The notes: generated by a model from the letters alone, not told the origin. 64,000 bases of DNA from Muricea muricata (GCA_963855995.1 OY979716.1:18161040-18225039), one strand, 5' to 3'; positions 39,894 to 51,356 are shown, numbered from the stretch's first letter. Numbers and translations are program-made.

Positions 39894-42800
39894 TCACGGC
39901 AATAGCCTAGACAATGTGTCCGCGTTATTGTTCTCTTTTCCTTTACGATGGTTAATCTTGAACTTGTAAGGTTGCAATGAAAGGCTCCAGCGGGTCAAAC
40001 GACTGTTCTTATCTTTCATCTGCTGTAACCACTGTAACGGATGATGATCGGTTTGAATCGTGAAACATTGACCAAAAAGGTATACTCGCAAAGTCTGCAC
40101 GGCCCATACAATGGCGAGGCATTCCTTTTCGATGGTAGCGTATTTGCTCTCTCTCGGGCGTAACTTACGACTAATATATGCCACTGGATGTTCGCCGTCG
40201 GAATCTTCTTGAGTCAAGACTGCTCCTATACCTCGTTCAGATGCGTCGGTTTGGACAACAAACGGCTTCGACAAATCTGGGCTTCGTAAAACTGGTAAAC
40301 TACACAATCGATCTTTCAGCTCTACAAACGCCTTTGAACACTGATCGGTCCACGAAATTACTTGCGGTGCTACTTTGCGCGTCAGATCCGATAACGGAGC
40401 TGCGATCTCTGCGTAATTAGGAATAAATTTTCTATAATATCCACTTAGCCCTAAGAACGCTCGAACGTCCGTCTTGGTCTTTGGTCGGGGAAACTCTTTG
40501 ACAGCTTGTATCTTGCTTTTTGTTGGTTTAACTTTCCCTCCTCCAACAACATAACCCAAATAGACTACTTCGTCCATGCCGAAACTGCACTTCGAGGGTC
40601 TTGCTGTTAGTCCTGCTTTTCTCAGACGCTCTAGAACTTCTCGGACATGTTCTAAGTGTTCGTCCCATGTCTCACTGAATATGATGATGTCATCCATTCG
40701 CGCTGCCGCAAATTCTTCTGTTCCCTGCAAAATGCTATCCATCATTCTCTGGAAAGTGGCAGGAGCTCCATGGAGTCCAAACGGCATTGTTGTAAATTCA
40801 TATAATCCAGTTGGTGTAGTGAATGCTGTCTTTTTTCTTGACTCTTCGGAAAGGGGAACTTGCCAATAACCTCTTGTCAGATCGATTGTTGAAAGATATC
40901 TCGCTCGTCCGAGTCGATCAATAATGTCGTCAATTCGTGCCATTGGATAAGCATCAAACTTCGAGATACTGTTGACCTTCCTGAAATCCACACAAAATCT
41001 CTGTGTGCCATCTTTTTTAGGTACCATCACTACTGGTGACGCCCAGTCACTTTTGGAAGGTTGTACTACTCCCATCTCTTCCATTCTCTGGACTTCTTTC
41101 ATCATTTCCTCCCGCTGAGCATATGGTATTCTATATGGCACTTGGCGCACCGGATTTTCCGTACCGGTTTCGATGCTGTGTTCTGCCATGTCAGTGCGAC
41201 CAGGTTTGTCTTGCAAGACATCATTGAACTCCTCCAAAAGTAGTTCCATTTCCTCTTTCTGCTTTTGCGATAGTTTACTGCTTATCTTCACTTTCCCTCC
41301 ATTCTCATTTAGACGTGGTAGCTCTGGTATGGTTTCGCCATCGTCAGTGTCGTATTCAAGGTCAACTTCTTCAAAGAAACTCGTCCCGTGCGGTGTATGC
41401 CATTTACGAAGCATGTTGACATGGTATATCTTTGTACTTCTTCTTTTACCAACCGTTTCAATCTCGTAGTTCACAGTTCCGACTTTGCGTTTCACTTTGT
41501 AGGGGCCTTTCCACTCGGCCTTTAGCTTGTTAGAACTGGTTGGCAGCAGAATGAGGACTTCGTCTCCTTCACTAAACTCTCGAACCCTGGCATTTTTGTC
41601 GTACCATTTCTTCTGACGTTCCTGAGCTCTTGCTAGATTGGTCTGGGCTATCTCCATCGTCTGCGATATTCTTTCTCTCATCTTAAGCACGTACGATACA
41701 ACACTTTCAGAACTTTTCGTTTCCGCTTCCCACGATTCTCTAAGAATATCGAGTGGGCCACGAACATGTCTGCCAAACAACAGTTCAAATGGAGAAAACC
41801 CAGTCGATTCGTTTGGCACTTCTCTATACGCAAAGAGCAAGTATGGAAGCCAACTGTCCCACTCGGTTGGGTCATCTTTCGCCATCTTCTTTAACATTGA
41901 CTTAAGCGTGCTATTGAAACGTTCCACCAAACCATCGGTTTGGGGATGGTATGGACTTGTTCGTATCGGCTCTATTTTCAACATACGGTATACTTCCTTT
42001 AGCAGCTGTGATGTGAAATTAGATCCCTGGTCAGTAAGTATCTCCGTAGGCACACCCATTCGTGAGAAGAACTTCCCCAACTCTTCGGCAATCGTTTCGG
42101 CCTCGATATTCTTCAGCGGCACAGCCTCTGGATATCTTGTGCTGTAATCACATATTACAAGAATGAACTTATTCCCAGACTTGCTTCGTGTTAATGGACC
42201 AACAATATCCATCGCTATTCTCTGAAACGGCTCTTCTATGATTGGCAGCGATACCAAATGGGCATGTTTTCCACTTTTCCGTCCACCGGACTTTTGACAG
42301 GCTTCGCACGACTTACAATGTTGGCTTACATCATGAATAATCCCTGGCCAATAGAATCTTGATAACAAACGATCTAAAGTTTTTTTGCTTCCCAGATGAC
42401 CACCCATCGGTACGTCATGAGCCAAATCTAGTGCCACTTTACGACATTTTCTAGGTATAACCAACTGTTCAACAGTTCTCGAGTCATCCTCGTGACTATC
42501 CTTTGGTCGCCATTTCCGGTATATCAACCCATTTCGTTGGAAGAATTTTCCTGTATTTCCTGCTGTTGTACCTTCTCTAACCAGCTTCCGAATTGATTCT
42601 AACGTCGAGTCACTTTCCTGCAGTTTCTGAAACTCTTCTTTGTCCATATTCAATATGGTGGTAGTGTTTTGAGCTTGAGTTTCCTGGTCTTTATTTTCCT
42701 GTGAACATGTAGATTCCGTTGTATCAGGCATTTCTTCTTTTTTCTTGGTATCGTCATCATGCTTCCCTGGTGCGACGGTTTGTGTTCTTCCGTGGTATAA

Positions 42801-42899
42801 GGCCTTTGCTGCACGTTTTTGTTTCTTTGTCTTTCGTGGCTTCGACTTGCCTTGAAAGATACTGTCGTCGAACCGGTTTAGTACAACTGATTCTTCATT
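39894..42899 (-). CDS. Pol: integrase, then RT and RNase H (Gmr1 order)
   Basis: Counted from MPDTTES at 42731 (945 codons), though the frame is open from the gag stop at 42900 (1001 codons). Zinc-binding H2C2: His105, His112, Cys142, Cys145. Integrase core: Asp175 (AMDIVGPL), Asp234 (LTDQGSN), Glu270 (DGLVERFN), a DD35E spacing. GPY-like C-terminus near 405-425. RT follows: SPVVMVPKKDGTQRFCVDFR, TIDLTRGYWQ (Asp617), MPFGLHGAPATFQR, and MDD at 679-681. RNase H: VVQTDASERGIGAVL, TIEKECLAIVWAV, QTDHHPL, ending NNADTLSRLLP. Integrase ahead of RT is the copia-like order found in Gmr1-type gypsy elements. The residue before MDD is Arg where Tyr or Phe is usual. Confidence 0.9.
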   Translation of the reverse strand, partial: NEESVVLNRFDDSIFQGKSKPRKTKKQKRAAKALYHGRTQTVAPGKHDDDTKKKEEMPDTTESTCSQENKDQETQAQNTTTILNMDKEEFQKLQESDSTLESIRKLVREGTTAGNTGKFFQRNGLIYRKWRPKDSHEDDSRTVEQLVIPRKCRKVALDLAHDVPMGGHLGSKKTLDRLLSRFYWPGIIHDVSQHCKSCEACQKSGGRKSGKHAHLVSLPIIEEPFQRIAMDIVGPLTRSKSGNKFILVICDYSTRYPEAVPLKNIEAETIAEELGKFFSRMGVPTEILTDQGSNFTSQLLKEVYRMLKIEPIRTSPYHPQTDGLVERFNSTLKSMLKKMAKDDPTEWDSWLPYLLFAYREVPNESTGFSPFELLFGRHVRGPLDILRESWEAETKSSESVVSYVLKMRERISQTMEIAQTNLARAQERQKKWYDKNARVREFSEGDEVLILLPTSSNKLKAEWKGPYKVKRKVGTVNYEIETVGKRRSTKIYHVNMLRKWHTPHGTSFFEEVDLEYDTDDGETIPELPRLNENGGKVKISSKLSQKQKEEMELLLEEFNDVLQDKPGRTDMAEHSIETGTENPVRQVPYRIPYAQREEMMKEVQRMEEMGVVQPSKSDWASPVVMVPKKDGTQRFCVDFRKVNSISKFDAYPMARIDDIIDRLGRARYLSTIDLTRGYWQVPLSEESRKKTAFTTPTGLYEFTTMPFGLHGAPATFQRMMDSILQGTEEFAAARMDDIIIFSETWDEHLEHVREVLERLRKAGLTARPSKCSFGMDEVVYLGYVVGGGKVKPTKSKIQAVKEFPRPKTKTDVRAFLGLSGYYRKFIPNYAEIAAPLSDLTRKVAPQVISWTDQCSKAFVELKDRLCSLPVLRSPDLSKPFVVQTDASERGIGAVLTQEDSDGEHPVAYISRKLRPRESKYATIEKECLAIVWAVQTLRVYLFGQCFTIQTDHHPLQWLQQMKDKNSRLTRWSLSLQPYKFKINHRKGKENNNADTLSRLLP

Positions 42900-42905
42900 T
42901 TAACC
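42897..42905 (-). promoter_or_regulatory. Single in-frame stop between gag and pol (readthrough site)
   Basis: Gag ends GAG GGT TAA, followed in the same frame by AAT GAA GAA TCA and 56 codons to the Pol Met. No shift in frame and no second stop occur. Pol would be made by stop-codon readthrough, or by reinitiation at the Met at 42731. Confidence 0.55.
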
Positions 42906-44558
42906 CTCGCTTTCGGTTGTCAGTGGCCTTGGTTTGACTCCAGATGTGATTTCCTTGGCAAGAGCAGCTGCTTCTTCTTTCTCTTTCTTCCTTCTTTGTA
43001 TCCGTGTCAGGACAGCATACGCCTCTTGTTCTCGGACAGCTAATTCCAGCAGGTTGCCAATATCTCGCCCCAAAAGCACAGGTCTAGATAGCGAAGGAGA
43101 TACTCCAGCACGAACATGGTATAGCTTGCCATCAATGTTGATCTCTATATTAGCTGTTGGATAAACGGCCAAGTCGCCATGGGCACACTTGATCTGTAAC
43201 TGATCGTCCGTGTTTATTTTCTCTGGTGCGACCAATGCCTGATGTACCAATGTACACGAAGCTCCTGAATCCACCAATAGCTCTGCCGGCTTGCCTTCAA
43301 CTAACCCTTGACACATATATTCTCTCTCCCTTGATTCTGTATTTTCTACTGACGCCCCAATCGATGGACGTCTGGTATTATCGTAGAAATAATTTCCCGT
43401 GTTATTCCGTCCGCTACCCCTTTTTGCTGGGAAGGAACATTTGCTTGCAATATGTCCAATCTTTCCACAGTTATAGCATGTCAGTTGGGTTTCACGTTTT
43501 TGAGGCAGGTCACTTCGCTTCCGGTCATCTCTTAATTCTCCAGATCCCGAACCATCCCTTTTTCCTTGTATGTGTCTGCAGTCCCGTGCTAAATGACCCA
43601 GTTTTCCACAATTTAAACATTTTCGGACGCCGTCGTTAGCATTAAATATGCTATCCCTCGCCGAAATAATATCATCTGCCAATGTCGCGGCATCTTCTGA
43701 GGTCTTTGGCTTCCGTTCTCTCACACGTAGCTGCAACTCTTTTGGCATAGCATTCACCAGTTGTTCTCGGATGATAACATTCACTAGACCTTCTTTAGTC
43801 CGTTCCGTTGGCTTTAACCATTTTGCTGCAAGATCTTTTAACCGTACTTCTGTTTCAACATAACTCTCGTCTATTTTCTTCTTGGTATTTCGGAATCGTT
43901 GTCGATACGTTTCTTCATTTATGTTGTACCTCTTTAGAATGGCTTGCTTCACTTCTTCAAATTCCTTAGATTTGGCTGCATCCATGTTGGCGTAAGCAGC
44001 TTGTGCTTTTCCTGTTAACAGAGGGGCTAACCTTAACACCCAGACATCATCCGGCCATTTGTATGCATTAGCTACTCTCTCAAACATTGTCAAGAAATGT
44101 TCGATATCGTCCGTCTCAGTTAATTTCTGCAGTCGCGCTTCTCGCGGTTTTCCGTACTCTCCGCTCTCCGCCGACCCCGAATCTCCACTTGGAAGGCTCG
44201 CTTTTATTTGTTCGAACCATTCCCTCTTTTCTCTCTCGTGCTGCTCGAGCCAAAAGCGTTTTTCTTCTTCTTCTTTCTGTAACCGCTCTGCGAATATTCT
44301 CCTTTCCTCCGACAGTCTTTCATGTCGTTCTCTAGCTTCAGCTATACGGATTTCTTCACGTCTATTATCTTCGTCTTGTCCCTTCGTAGTAATCGCTTCG
44401 ATAATTTTCAAAAATTGTTGATCACGCATTTCCTGACGTAGTTTTTTTTCTTTTTTTTCGTCCATAAAAAATTGCAATAGTTCTGTCATCGTACCTCCCT
44501 CTGATGTATCGTCCGTGTCGCCTGATTCTTTTGTTCGCTTGCTTCTCGTCTCCGCCAT
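42900..44558 (-). CDS. Gag with SCAN-like domain, zinc knuckles and aspartic protease
   Basis: 552 codons from MAETRSKRTK. Coiled coil about 35-120 (EERRIFAERLQKEEEEKRFW). SCAN-like capsid helices about 145-300 (DIEHFLTMFERVANAYKWPD, KAQAAYANM, RYNINEETYRQRFR). Two CCHC knuckles at 314-327 (CLNCGKLGHLARDC) and 361-374 (CYNCGKIGHIASKC). Protease active site at about 430 (LLVDSGASCTLV) with LLGRDIG further on. Ends TTESEG and a TAA. The next codons are in the same frame and open into Pol. Gag packages element RNA; the protease cuts the polyprotein. Confidence 0.9.
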   Translation of the reverse strand: MAETRSKRTKESGDTDDTSEGGTMTELLQFFMDEKKEKKLRQEMRDQQFLKIIEAITTKGQDEDNRREEIRIAEARERHERLSEERRIFAERLQKEEEEKRFWLEQHEREKREWFEQIKASLPSGDSGSAESGEYGKPREARLQKLTETDDIEHFLTMFERVANAYKWPDDVWVLRLAPLLTGKAQAAYANMDAAKSKEFEEVKQAILKRYNINEETYRQRFRNTKKKIDESYVETEVRLKDLAAKWLKPTERTKEGLVNVIIREQLVNAMPKELQLRVRERKPKTSEDAATLADDIISARDSIFNANDGVRKCLNCGKLGHLARDCRHIQGKRDGSGSGELRDDRKRSDLPQKRETQLTCYNCGKIGHIASKCSFPAKRGSGRNNTGNYFYDNTRRPSIGASVENTESREREYMCQGLVEGKPAELLVDSGASCTLVHQALVAPEKINTDDQLQIKCAHGDLAVYPTANIEINIDGKLYHVRAGVSPSLSRPVLLGRDIGNLLELAVREQEAYAVLTRIQRRKKEKEEAAALAKEITSGVKPRPLTTESEG

Positions 44559-44715
44559 AACGCTATAATATTTCGCTCAATAATTGCCGTATTCGCACAA
44601 CAAATGTAAACAATGTCGCATATATTTTCCCGTGGGCTTCACGTACTGACAATTTTATCTTCAGTGAATTCTGCTAGTCGCCTACTATCGACAGCATCCC
44701 ACTTCTGACACCATA

Positions 44716-44916
44716 TGTGACAAGTTTTCAAGAAAACATCAAAAGTTTTTATTAAATATATGATCAAAAGCGAATACAAATTTCTATATGTTTACGACTC
44801 CTCCTTTCTTGTTGACTTAAGCTATTCTTATGCTATTTTTAGTATTAAGTCCCGCCCCCTGAATATCAATATCCAACGTAAGTTTTTTTTTAAAAAATAG
44901 AATGTCAAATGTCACA
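44716..44916 (-). repeat. 5' LTR of the Gmr1-type element
   Basis: 201 bp, inverse of the transcription direction on the plus strand (TGTGACAAG to ATGTCACA). Followed inward by the tRNA-Leu primer-binding site at 44696-44713. Confidence 0.92.
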
Positions 44917-45904
<988 letters not shown>

Positions 45905-46765
45905 AACTATTAAAAAGAAATAAAATCAGAAAATTGAAAATACAGTATAACTGAAGTTGTTAAATAGTTTAAAACAAATATGTATTGTATTTTATAGAAA
46001 ACTTTGTCAAATTATTGCGATTTAATTGCCAGCAAATTGTGAGTGATGGCGACCTAACTCCGCGTTAATGATCCATTTTGATGTCGTATAAAACAAATAA
46101 TAAATGTTTAGGAGTGCAATGGTAAGAATATTTGCATTCGGTGAAAGATAGAATATTAACTGTAACATTTCATCTTTCACCTCATTAAAATATTCTTACC
46201 ATTGCACTCATAAGCATTCATTATTTGCATAACATTTAATATCATACACTATAAAGGTTTAGGTTCTATTAATAAAAAGAAATAAAATCATAAAATTGAA
46301 AATACAGTATAATTGGAAATTGTTAAATATTTTGAAACAAATATGTATTATATTATATAGAACACCTTGTCAAATTATTGCGATTTAATTGGCTGTTTAC
46401 GATCACGCGATATAAAATAGAAATTTCCATTTCCATGATCATGAAATGAAACCGTGCAATAGTTCTTTCCGTGGCACGGTAGATTTCATTATCTTCACTT
46501 GGTCAAAATTTCACTATCGCACACATCCGTGGCGGCACATTGTGAATGATCCAATCTTATTTACTATACTAACAAAACAAAATGGCGACCTAACTCCGCG
46601 TCAATGATCCATTTTCGTGTCGTATAAAACAAATATTAAATGTTTATGAGTGCAATGGTAAGAATATTCCCCTTATTAAGATATTCTTACCATTGCACTC
46701 ATAAACATTCATTATTTGTATAGCATTTAATATGATACACAATAAAGGTTTAGGTTCTATTAATT
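45905..46765 (+). repeat. Two-copy segmental repeat, each with a hairpin
   Basis: Copy 1 (about 45905-46265) and copy 2 (about 46266-46765) share AAAAGAAATAAAATCA, AAAATTGAAAATACAGTATAA, TTGTCAAATTATTGCGATTT, ATGGCGACCTAACTCCGCGT and GTCGTATAAAACAAATA blocks in order. Copy 2 has about 130 bp extra. Both contain the inverted pair GAGTGCAATGGTAAGAATAT / ATATTCTTACCATTGCACTC. Confidence 0.75.
46639..46709. repeat. Perfect 29-bp hairpin with 13-nt loop
   Basis: The left arm 46639-46667 and right arm 46681-46709 are exact reverse complements (core GAGTGCAATGGTAAGAATAT). Loop TCCCCTTATTAAG. The counterpart in copy 1 (about 46108-46210) has the same arms but a long loop with an inner GGTGAAAGAT/ATCTTTCACC stem. 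Confidence 0.85.
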
Positions 46766-47584
46766 AACAGGGTTCCAAATGAGGGCAGTTGTGCCTGGGA
46801 ACACAATCTCATACGTTTTCGAATATTAGGCAAGAAATTGATAAAAATGTAAAATTATGTTAGCAGATATTGAAAACTAGGAAGCCCCAGGCCTAGCACA
46901 TGTCATGAAATTTGCTAAACTAATAGACATATTGTTGTCAGTCTACATCGTGTTTGCATTTTAAACGATTTTGTTTTAAGTAGTCCTGCTGTCCCCCTTA
47001 CATATTTACAGCTATTTCTGCAATACGATATTAATCTCTGGTTCAGGAATGTCGTTGTCTGTCAACATGTCTTGAATTATGATTACAACATCGTCATCTT
47101 TTGCATGCAAGTTGCTTGGAGAGTGGAAACGTCCTAGTTTTAGGCGAGAAAGACTGAGAACAAGCTAGAATTTCCCCAAATACGGTATTTCTAGAACGCT
47201 CTCAGACCCCTACGCGAACAACACTACGACGTTCCCAGGCTTCTCAGCAATTTTTTGCGCTAAAAACTAGGATGTTTCATATAACAACAGACAGACAACT
47301 GAGCATTTGGCATCAAATATATAGACCAAATCTGTCTCCACACAACAATGCACTGATGTAAACAGTAAATCAAGAATTATCATTTATTCCTTGAATGATG
47401 TACAGAAATACAGATTTACTGAATATTGAATGTAAATGTAAAATGTTAGCTACTATTGAGGCAGTAATGACTTACCCCTAATACTCATTTGACTTGGTTC
47501 GTAACAATAGCAACGTATATTATCAGAAAGTCTATAGCGACGATGATAGAAGGATGGCGTTTTTTTCACTGTTGCAAGCATAGT
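46766..47584 (+). other. Spacer without recognised feature
   Basis: No gene or repeat recognised. Confidence 0.3.
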
Positions 47585-48210
47585 AAGCGTTGATAAACTT
47601 CTCTATTTTCCAAAGTGCTCTAAAACTTGCCGGTCATTTTAATGATGGCAAGCTTTCATTCCCTGAAAACCCATGTAGCCCGTTGTGCTTTGGATTTGAA
47701 TGTGAATGTCTTCTAGATCAATTTAAAACATTCAAATAACGTGTTCGGGACAACAAAGATCGTTTCAAAGATGTTTGGTTCGTAGAAAATGAAGCTGGTC
47801 AAGTCAAGTGGAATACCACAACTGCTCTTAGCTACTTCCACAGAGTTGAGTATGGCTTGCATGAAGATATACCTGACCTTGCAGAACTAATTGAGATGTG
47901 CCTCATCATGTCACGATCTCAGTCTGATACTGAACGTGTAGGCAAGTTGACCAAAGACGTCTCAGATAAAAGATTCGGTGGAAAGTACAACGAAGTCCAT
48001 AAAGAAAAAGGAAAAAATGACAGGGTAACTGAAGAAACGTTTATTTATGCAAGCCCTGTCCCCCTGCATTGCTTACCACTTCAAGACCTAAACAAAGAAT
48101 CGGCAAAAAAAACTCTGCCCGCTCTTATGAGAACTAATCCAGATAAAGAAAGTTCTACGCTAAAAACTCTAAAAAACAAACAACCGACTGTTAAATTTTC
48201 GTTTCTCTGA
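47585..48210 (+). pseudogene. C-terminal exon of a hAT-transposase-like or ZMYM-like protein
   Basis: One frame reads FQSALKLAGHFNDGKLSFPE, CFGFECECLLDQFKTFK, a TAA stop (about 47738), then VRDNKDRFKDVWFVENEAGQ, YFHRVEYGLHEDIPDLAELI and EMCLIMSRSQSDTERVGKLT with RFGGKYNEVHKE. The DIPDLAELIEMCLIMSRSQSDTERV region resembles the hAT C-terminal dimerisation motif (FPxLAxxAxxxLxxPxSxAxxERxFS). It ends at 48210 after a Lys-rich tail. With one stop and no catalytic part, it is a remnant of a transposase or of a host gene derived from one. Confidence 0.4.
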
Positions 48211-50290
48211 AATTGTTTTGAAATGAACACTTGTTTAGATTATCTTTGGAATGACATTAACAATAGTGATAAGTTATTAATATTAATATAGCAACTTCAC
48301 CAATTCAGTGGCATGGCTAACCCCACAATTTAATCCTGCAATGGCAATTACAACTGTATAATCATTTTTAGTTTCTATGCAAATTGATTGTTGAAATGTT
48401 TTTACAATCAATGAACACGAAAATAAAATATCTAATATTTGCATATAGCAGGACTAAATCGTCGGTCTGGTTGCCAAGTGTATTGTATAATCTTATAGAT
48501 TAGTATACAGATTACAGTGACTGAGAATATGATAGCTAACTGATTGATTGACAAAATCATTAATTGCTTACAATACCGGTACGAGTGGTAATTCTAAATA
48601 GACTTTTGAAGTTCCATATGCAAAATGTATATCCAAATGATAATGAATGATATAATAATACAAAATGTAACACATATATCAATGGTCTTATTGACTACCT
48701 TCTCCTAACAGACCCAAGTTCCCCTCCGACATAGTTACCAGTTGGGTACTTGACATTTGAAGAAAATTAGGCTAATAATTTTCTAAACACTAAACCCCAG
48801 GGTCAAAAAAATGCCATTTGGAACCCTGATTAATACCTGAAACGATAACTGAAAATCGACGTTTCTAGCTAGTAAATGCCCTTCGTTAGGACGTTAGTCC
48901 AACTTCAGAAGCAAGGGTCTTCGCTCACTTTAAATATCGTTTCAGGCAGTAATAGAACCTATACATTTGGTGTAACAGTAATTATATCAGAATGTCTGCA
49001 AAATTATGGTTGATAAAGTGAATTCTCAAGCACCACTGGGAAATGCTAAAGCCATCCGCCGCAAAGCCTAATTTTTATTCAGCGCATATGCACAGAACAT
49101 AGTTCGAACAGCAATAAAAACTAACATAGAGCAGCTAGTGATTATGTGACTCTGTGCTGGGGTGGGCGTGTGTCTAGCAAGCAGTGGCACAAGCAACAGC
49201 AAAGTGTGCTTTCCAGACACTCGCCGCTGATAATAAAGCCCACAAAATTATGTTATTTCCATTTTCTGCTTATTTAATTTCTGAGCCAGCAGAAAATTAT
49301 GCATGTAGAAATTCAACATGTGTTCCATACCATTAGTTATGTCTCGTGAATAAGTATCTCCAGAACGTTTACCACCGACCAGTATGAAATTTACAACAGA
49401 CCTGAAAATTATCTGTAGATGTAGATGCCCTCTATCTAAATGTCCTTACAAACAATGCAAATCAAGCGTACACCTCAAATTGTGAACTGAAGAAACGAAT
49501 CGATTCCAAAAGGAAAACAGTCTTCGTTATTATCTAAACAGAAAAAAAAACGACAACTGTTACTATTGTTTACTTAAAATAATCCAAAAGTTTTGATTTG
49601 TTCAAATAAAATCGTTTTATGCGTTCGCAATTTTTCCCCAGGACATCATCATAGAAGATTGAAAACACGCATTCGACATTATGAAACAATTTGTTCGGAT
49701 ATTGAAAACAAATATGCGACATTATGATATCACACCATTAATTTATGCTACTTACACGTATGCCAAAAGAAGTAAACGAGATATTAATAACTAGTGACAG
49801 CACAACTTGAACAGTTTTAAAAAGGTTTATACTGGAACGGTTTTACACAAATCAAATTCTTGACTTTCAGTATATAAAGGTATTATTACATTGTAATTAT
49901 GACACTGTATTATTACACTGACCACAGTGTACGCAAACAGAGAAAATATTTCGGCAATTGGAGATGAAAAAAATGTTTGCTAGGAAGTAAATAAATTGGA
50001 GGTCATTCCAACCCCCATGCCTACCAAAATTCAGTGATAAAACTGGCACCCCATCCTTTTTGGCTTAATCGATGTCTATTATTTGAAACAGATCGGCCGG
50101 AAGAAGGAACGCTCTTATTTACTGCAAGCAAGTAACACACATGATTACAATGCATTAGTATTCACAGATACAAAAATTATTGGCGGAAAAGCGCTAAACC
50201 TGTGCAGGGGTACAGTACAATGTCTGGAAATTTCCATATCTACCAAATATATCTAGTATGTACCTTTCGTCAAACATTGACAAGTTTAAG
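48211..50290 (+). other. Long non-coding stretch
   Basis: Two kilobases of AT-rich DNA with no credible ORF, no terminal repeats and no tandem array that I could see. Confidence 0.35.
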
Positions 50291-50300
50291 TTACTATTAT

Positions 50301-50567
50301 CAAAGAGTAGAGACTACAAAGAGGGGCTACTTCATTCAAAAAAGTGTATAGTGCTGTCGTCATGATACGTAATGGGCACCATGTTCCTAGCCAGCGCCTT
50401 AAACAGAGGAAGTCCCCCCCCGAAAATATTAAAAATGGCAACTAATACAGGAGGGAAATGCTTCTGTTTAGGGCACTGGCTAGGAACACGGCGCCCATGA
50501 CGTATCATGACGACAGCACCTTACGCTTTTTTGAATGAAGTGGCCCCTCTTTGTAGTCTCTACTCTT
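50301..50567. mobile_element. Palindromic MITE with 9-bp flanking repeat
   Basis: Arms of about 110 bp: AAAGAGTAGAGACTACAAAG with AGGGGCTACTTCATTCAAAA on the left and their inverses on the right, continuing through GTGCTGTCGTCATGATACGT and CCTAGCCAG. TACTATTAT occurs on both sides (50292-50300, 50568-50576), a possible 9-bp target duplication as in Mutator-like elements. No coding sequence. Confidence 0.75.
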
Positions 50568-50900
50568 TACTATTATATTACTAAAACAAAGATACATGTT
50601 GCTAATACGTTCCTTTTCCCATTGTGCTTTTAACATTATCCAGCTTAGCCGGGAAGGATTATAGTGTAGATGGGATGATATTCACCATACAGATTTAAAC
50701 GAAAGTTCAGAGAGCGTTAAAAGAGAATAAAATCTTGGCTAGGATCTTGTAATTCTAAAGGCGCTGTTAACACTATGAAACTTGTCTCGCAACTTCGCTT
50801 ACAACGGAGTGTAAGAAAGATCCCAGGTGCGCATAATTTTTTGATACTGCGCAGTTAGTCTACTCTTAAACAGTTTAGTTCCATCATGAAGTCTGACTAA

Positions 50901-51356
50901 TCAACACCGCGATCAAACGTTTGCGCATGCGCGAGTTGCCCGGCGAAGAAGTAGAAGAACATCAACTGATGATGATGATAGTACATCGCTACCGATGGTC
51001 GTTGATTGCAGTGATACTTCACTGTTGGCATATTACATGATTTTCATTGTGAGCACTGCTGTTTGTTGTGTTTTCTGGTCCTAGTTCTTGATTGTGACAA
51101 CAACAGCTGTAAGGATATTTAGCAGGAGTATCGCTGTCGGTACGTTGATGAAGCTCCCGAGAAAACGGTAAATAAAATTACGAGGGGGTAAACTCAGAAA
51201 AACTTTCTTTTAACATAAGGAACATACTCAAAATTTCGCTACCTTATATTTCCAGCCGTTGTCTTGTATTCTTCACTTTTCTTAGCTTTTCTCTCCTTTG
51301 TATTCAATTTGCCTTTGTTTTTCGCGCATGCGTGTAACGTTTGACCGCGGTGATTG
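50901..51356. mobile_element. Inverted-repeat element with GCATGCG-containing ends
   Basis: TCAACACCGCGATCAAACGT then TTGCGCATGCGCGA at 50901-50934 is the inverse of 51322-51356 (TTCGCGCATGCGTGTAACGT then TTGACCGCGGTGATTGA). Arms of about 34 bp enclose about 390 bp with a CATCAACTGATGATGATGAT run and no ORF. Target duplication not clear. Confidence 0.6.

Larger units (their letters stand above)
39655..44916 (-). mobile_element. Complete Gmr1-type Ty3/gypsy retrotransposon
   Basis: 5262 bp with two 201-bp LTRs (39655-39855 and 44716-44916) that differ at about one position, and a perfect 5-bp target duplication CATGA (39650-39654, 44917-44921). PBS TGGTGTCAGAAGTGGGAT starts two bases inside the 5' LTR (right side) and matches the 3' end of tRNA-Leu(CAA). 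Polypurine tract GGAGAAAAAGGGGGATA precedes the 3' LTR. Gag carries a SCAN-like domain; pol has integrase before RT and RNase H. Both are marks of Gmr1-like elements. Near-identical LTRs and long ORFs show recent insertion. Confidence 0.92.

Noticed and set aside
41638..44421. Plus-strand ORFs of up to 169 codons over the Gmr1-type element
   Set aside because: They are shadows of the intact gag and pol on the minus strand.
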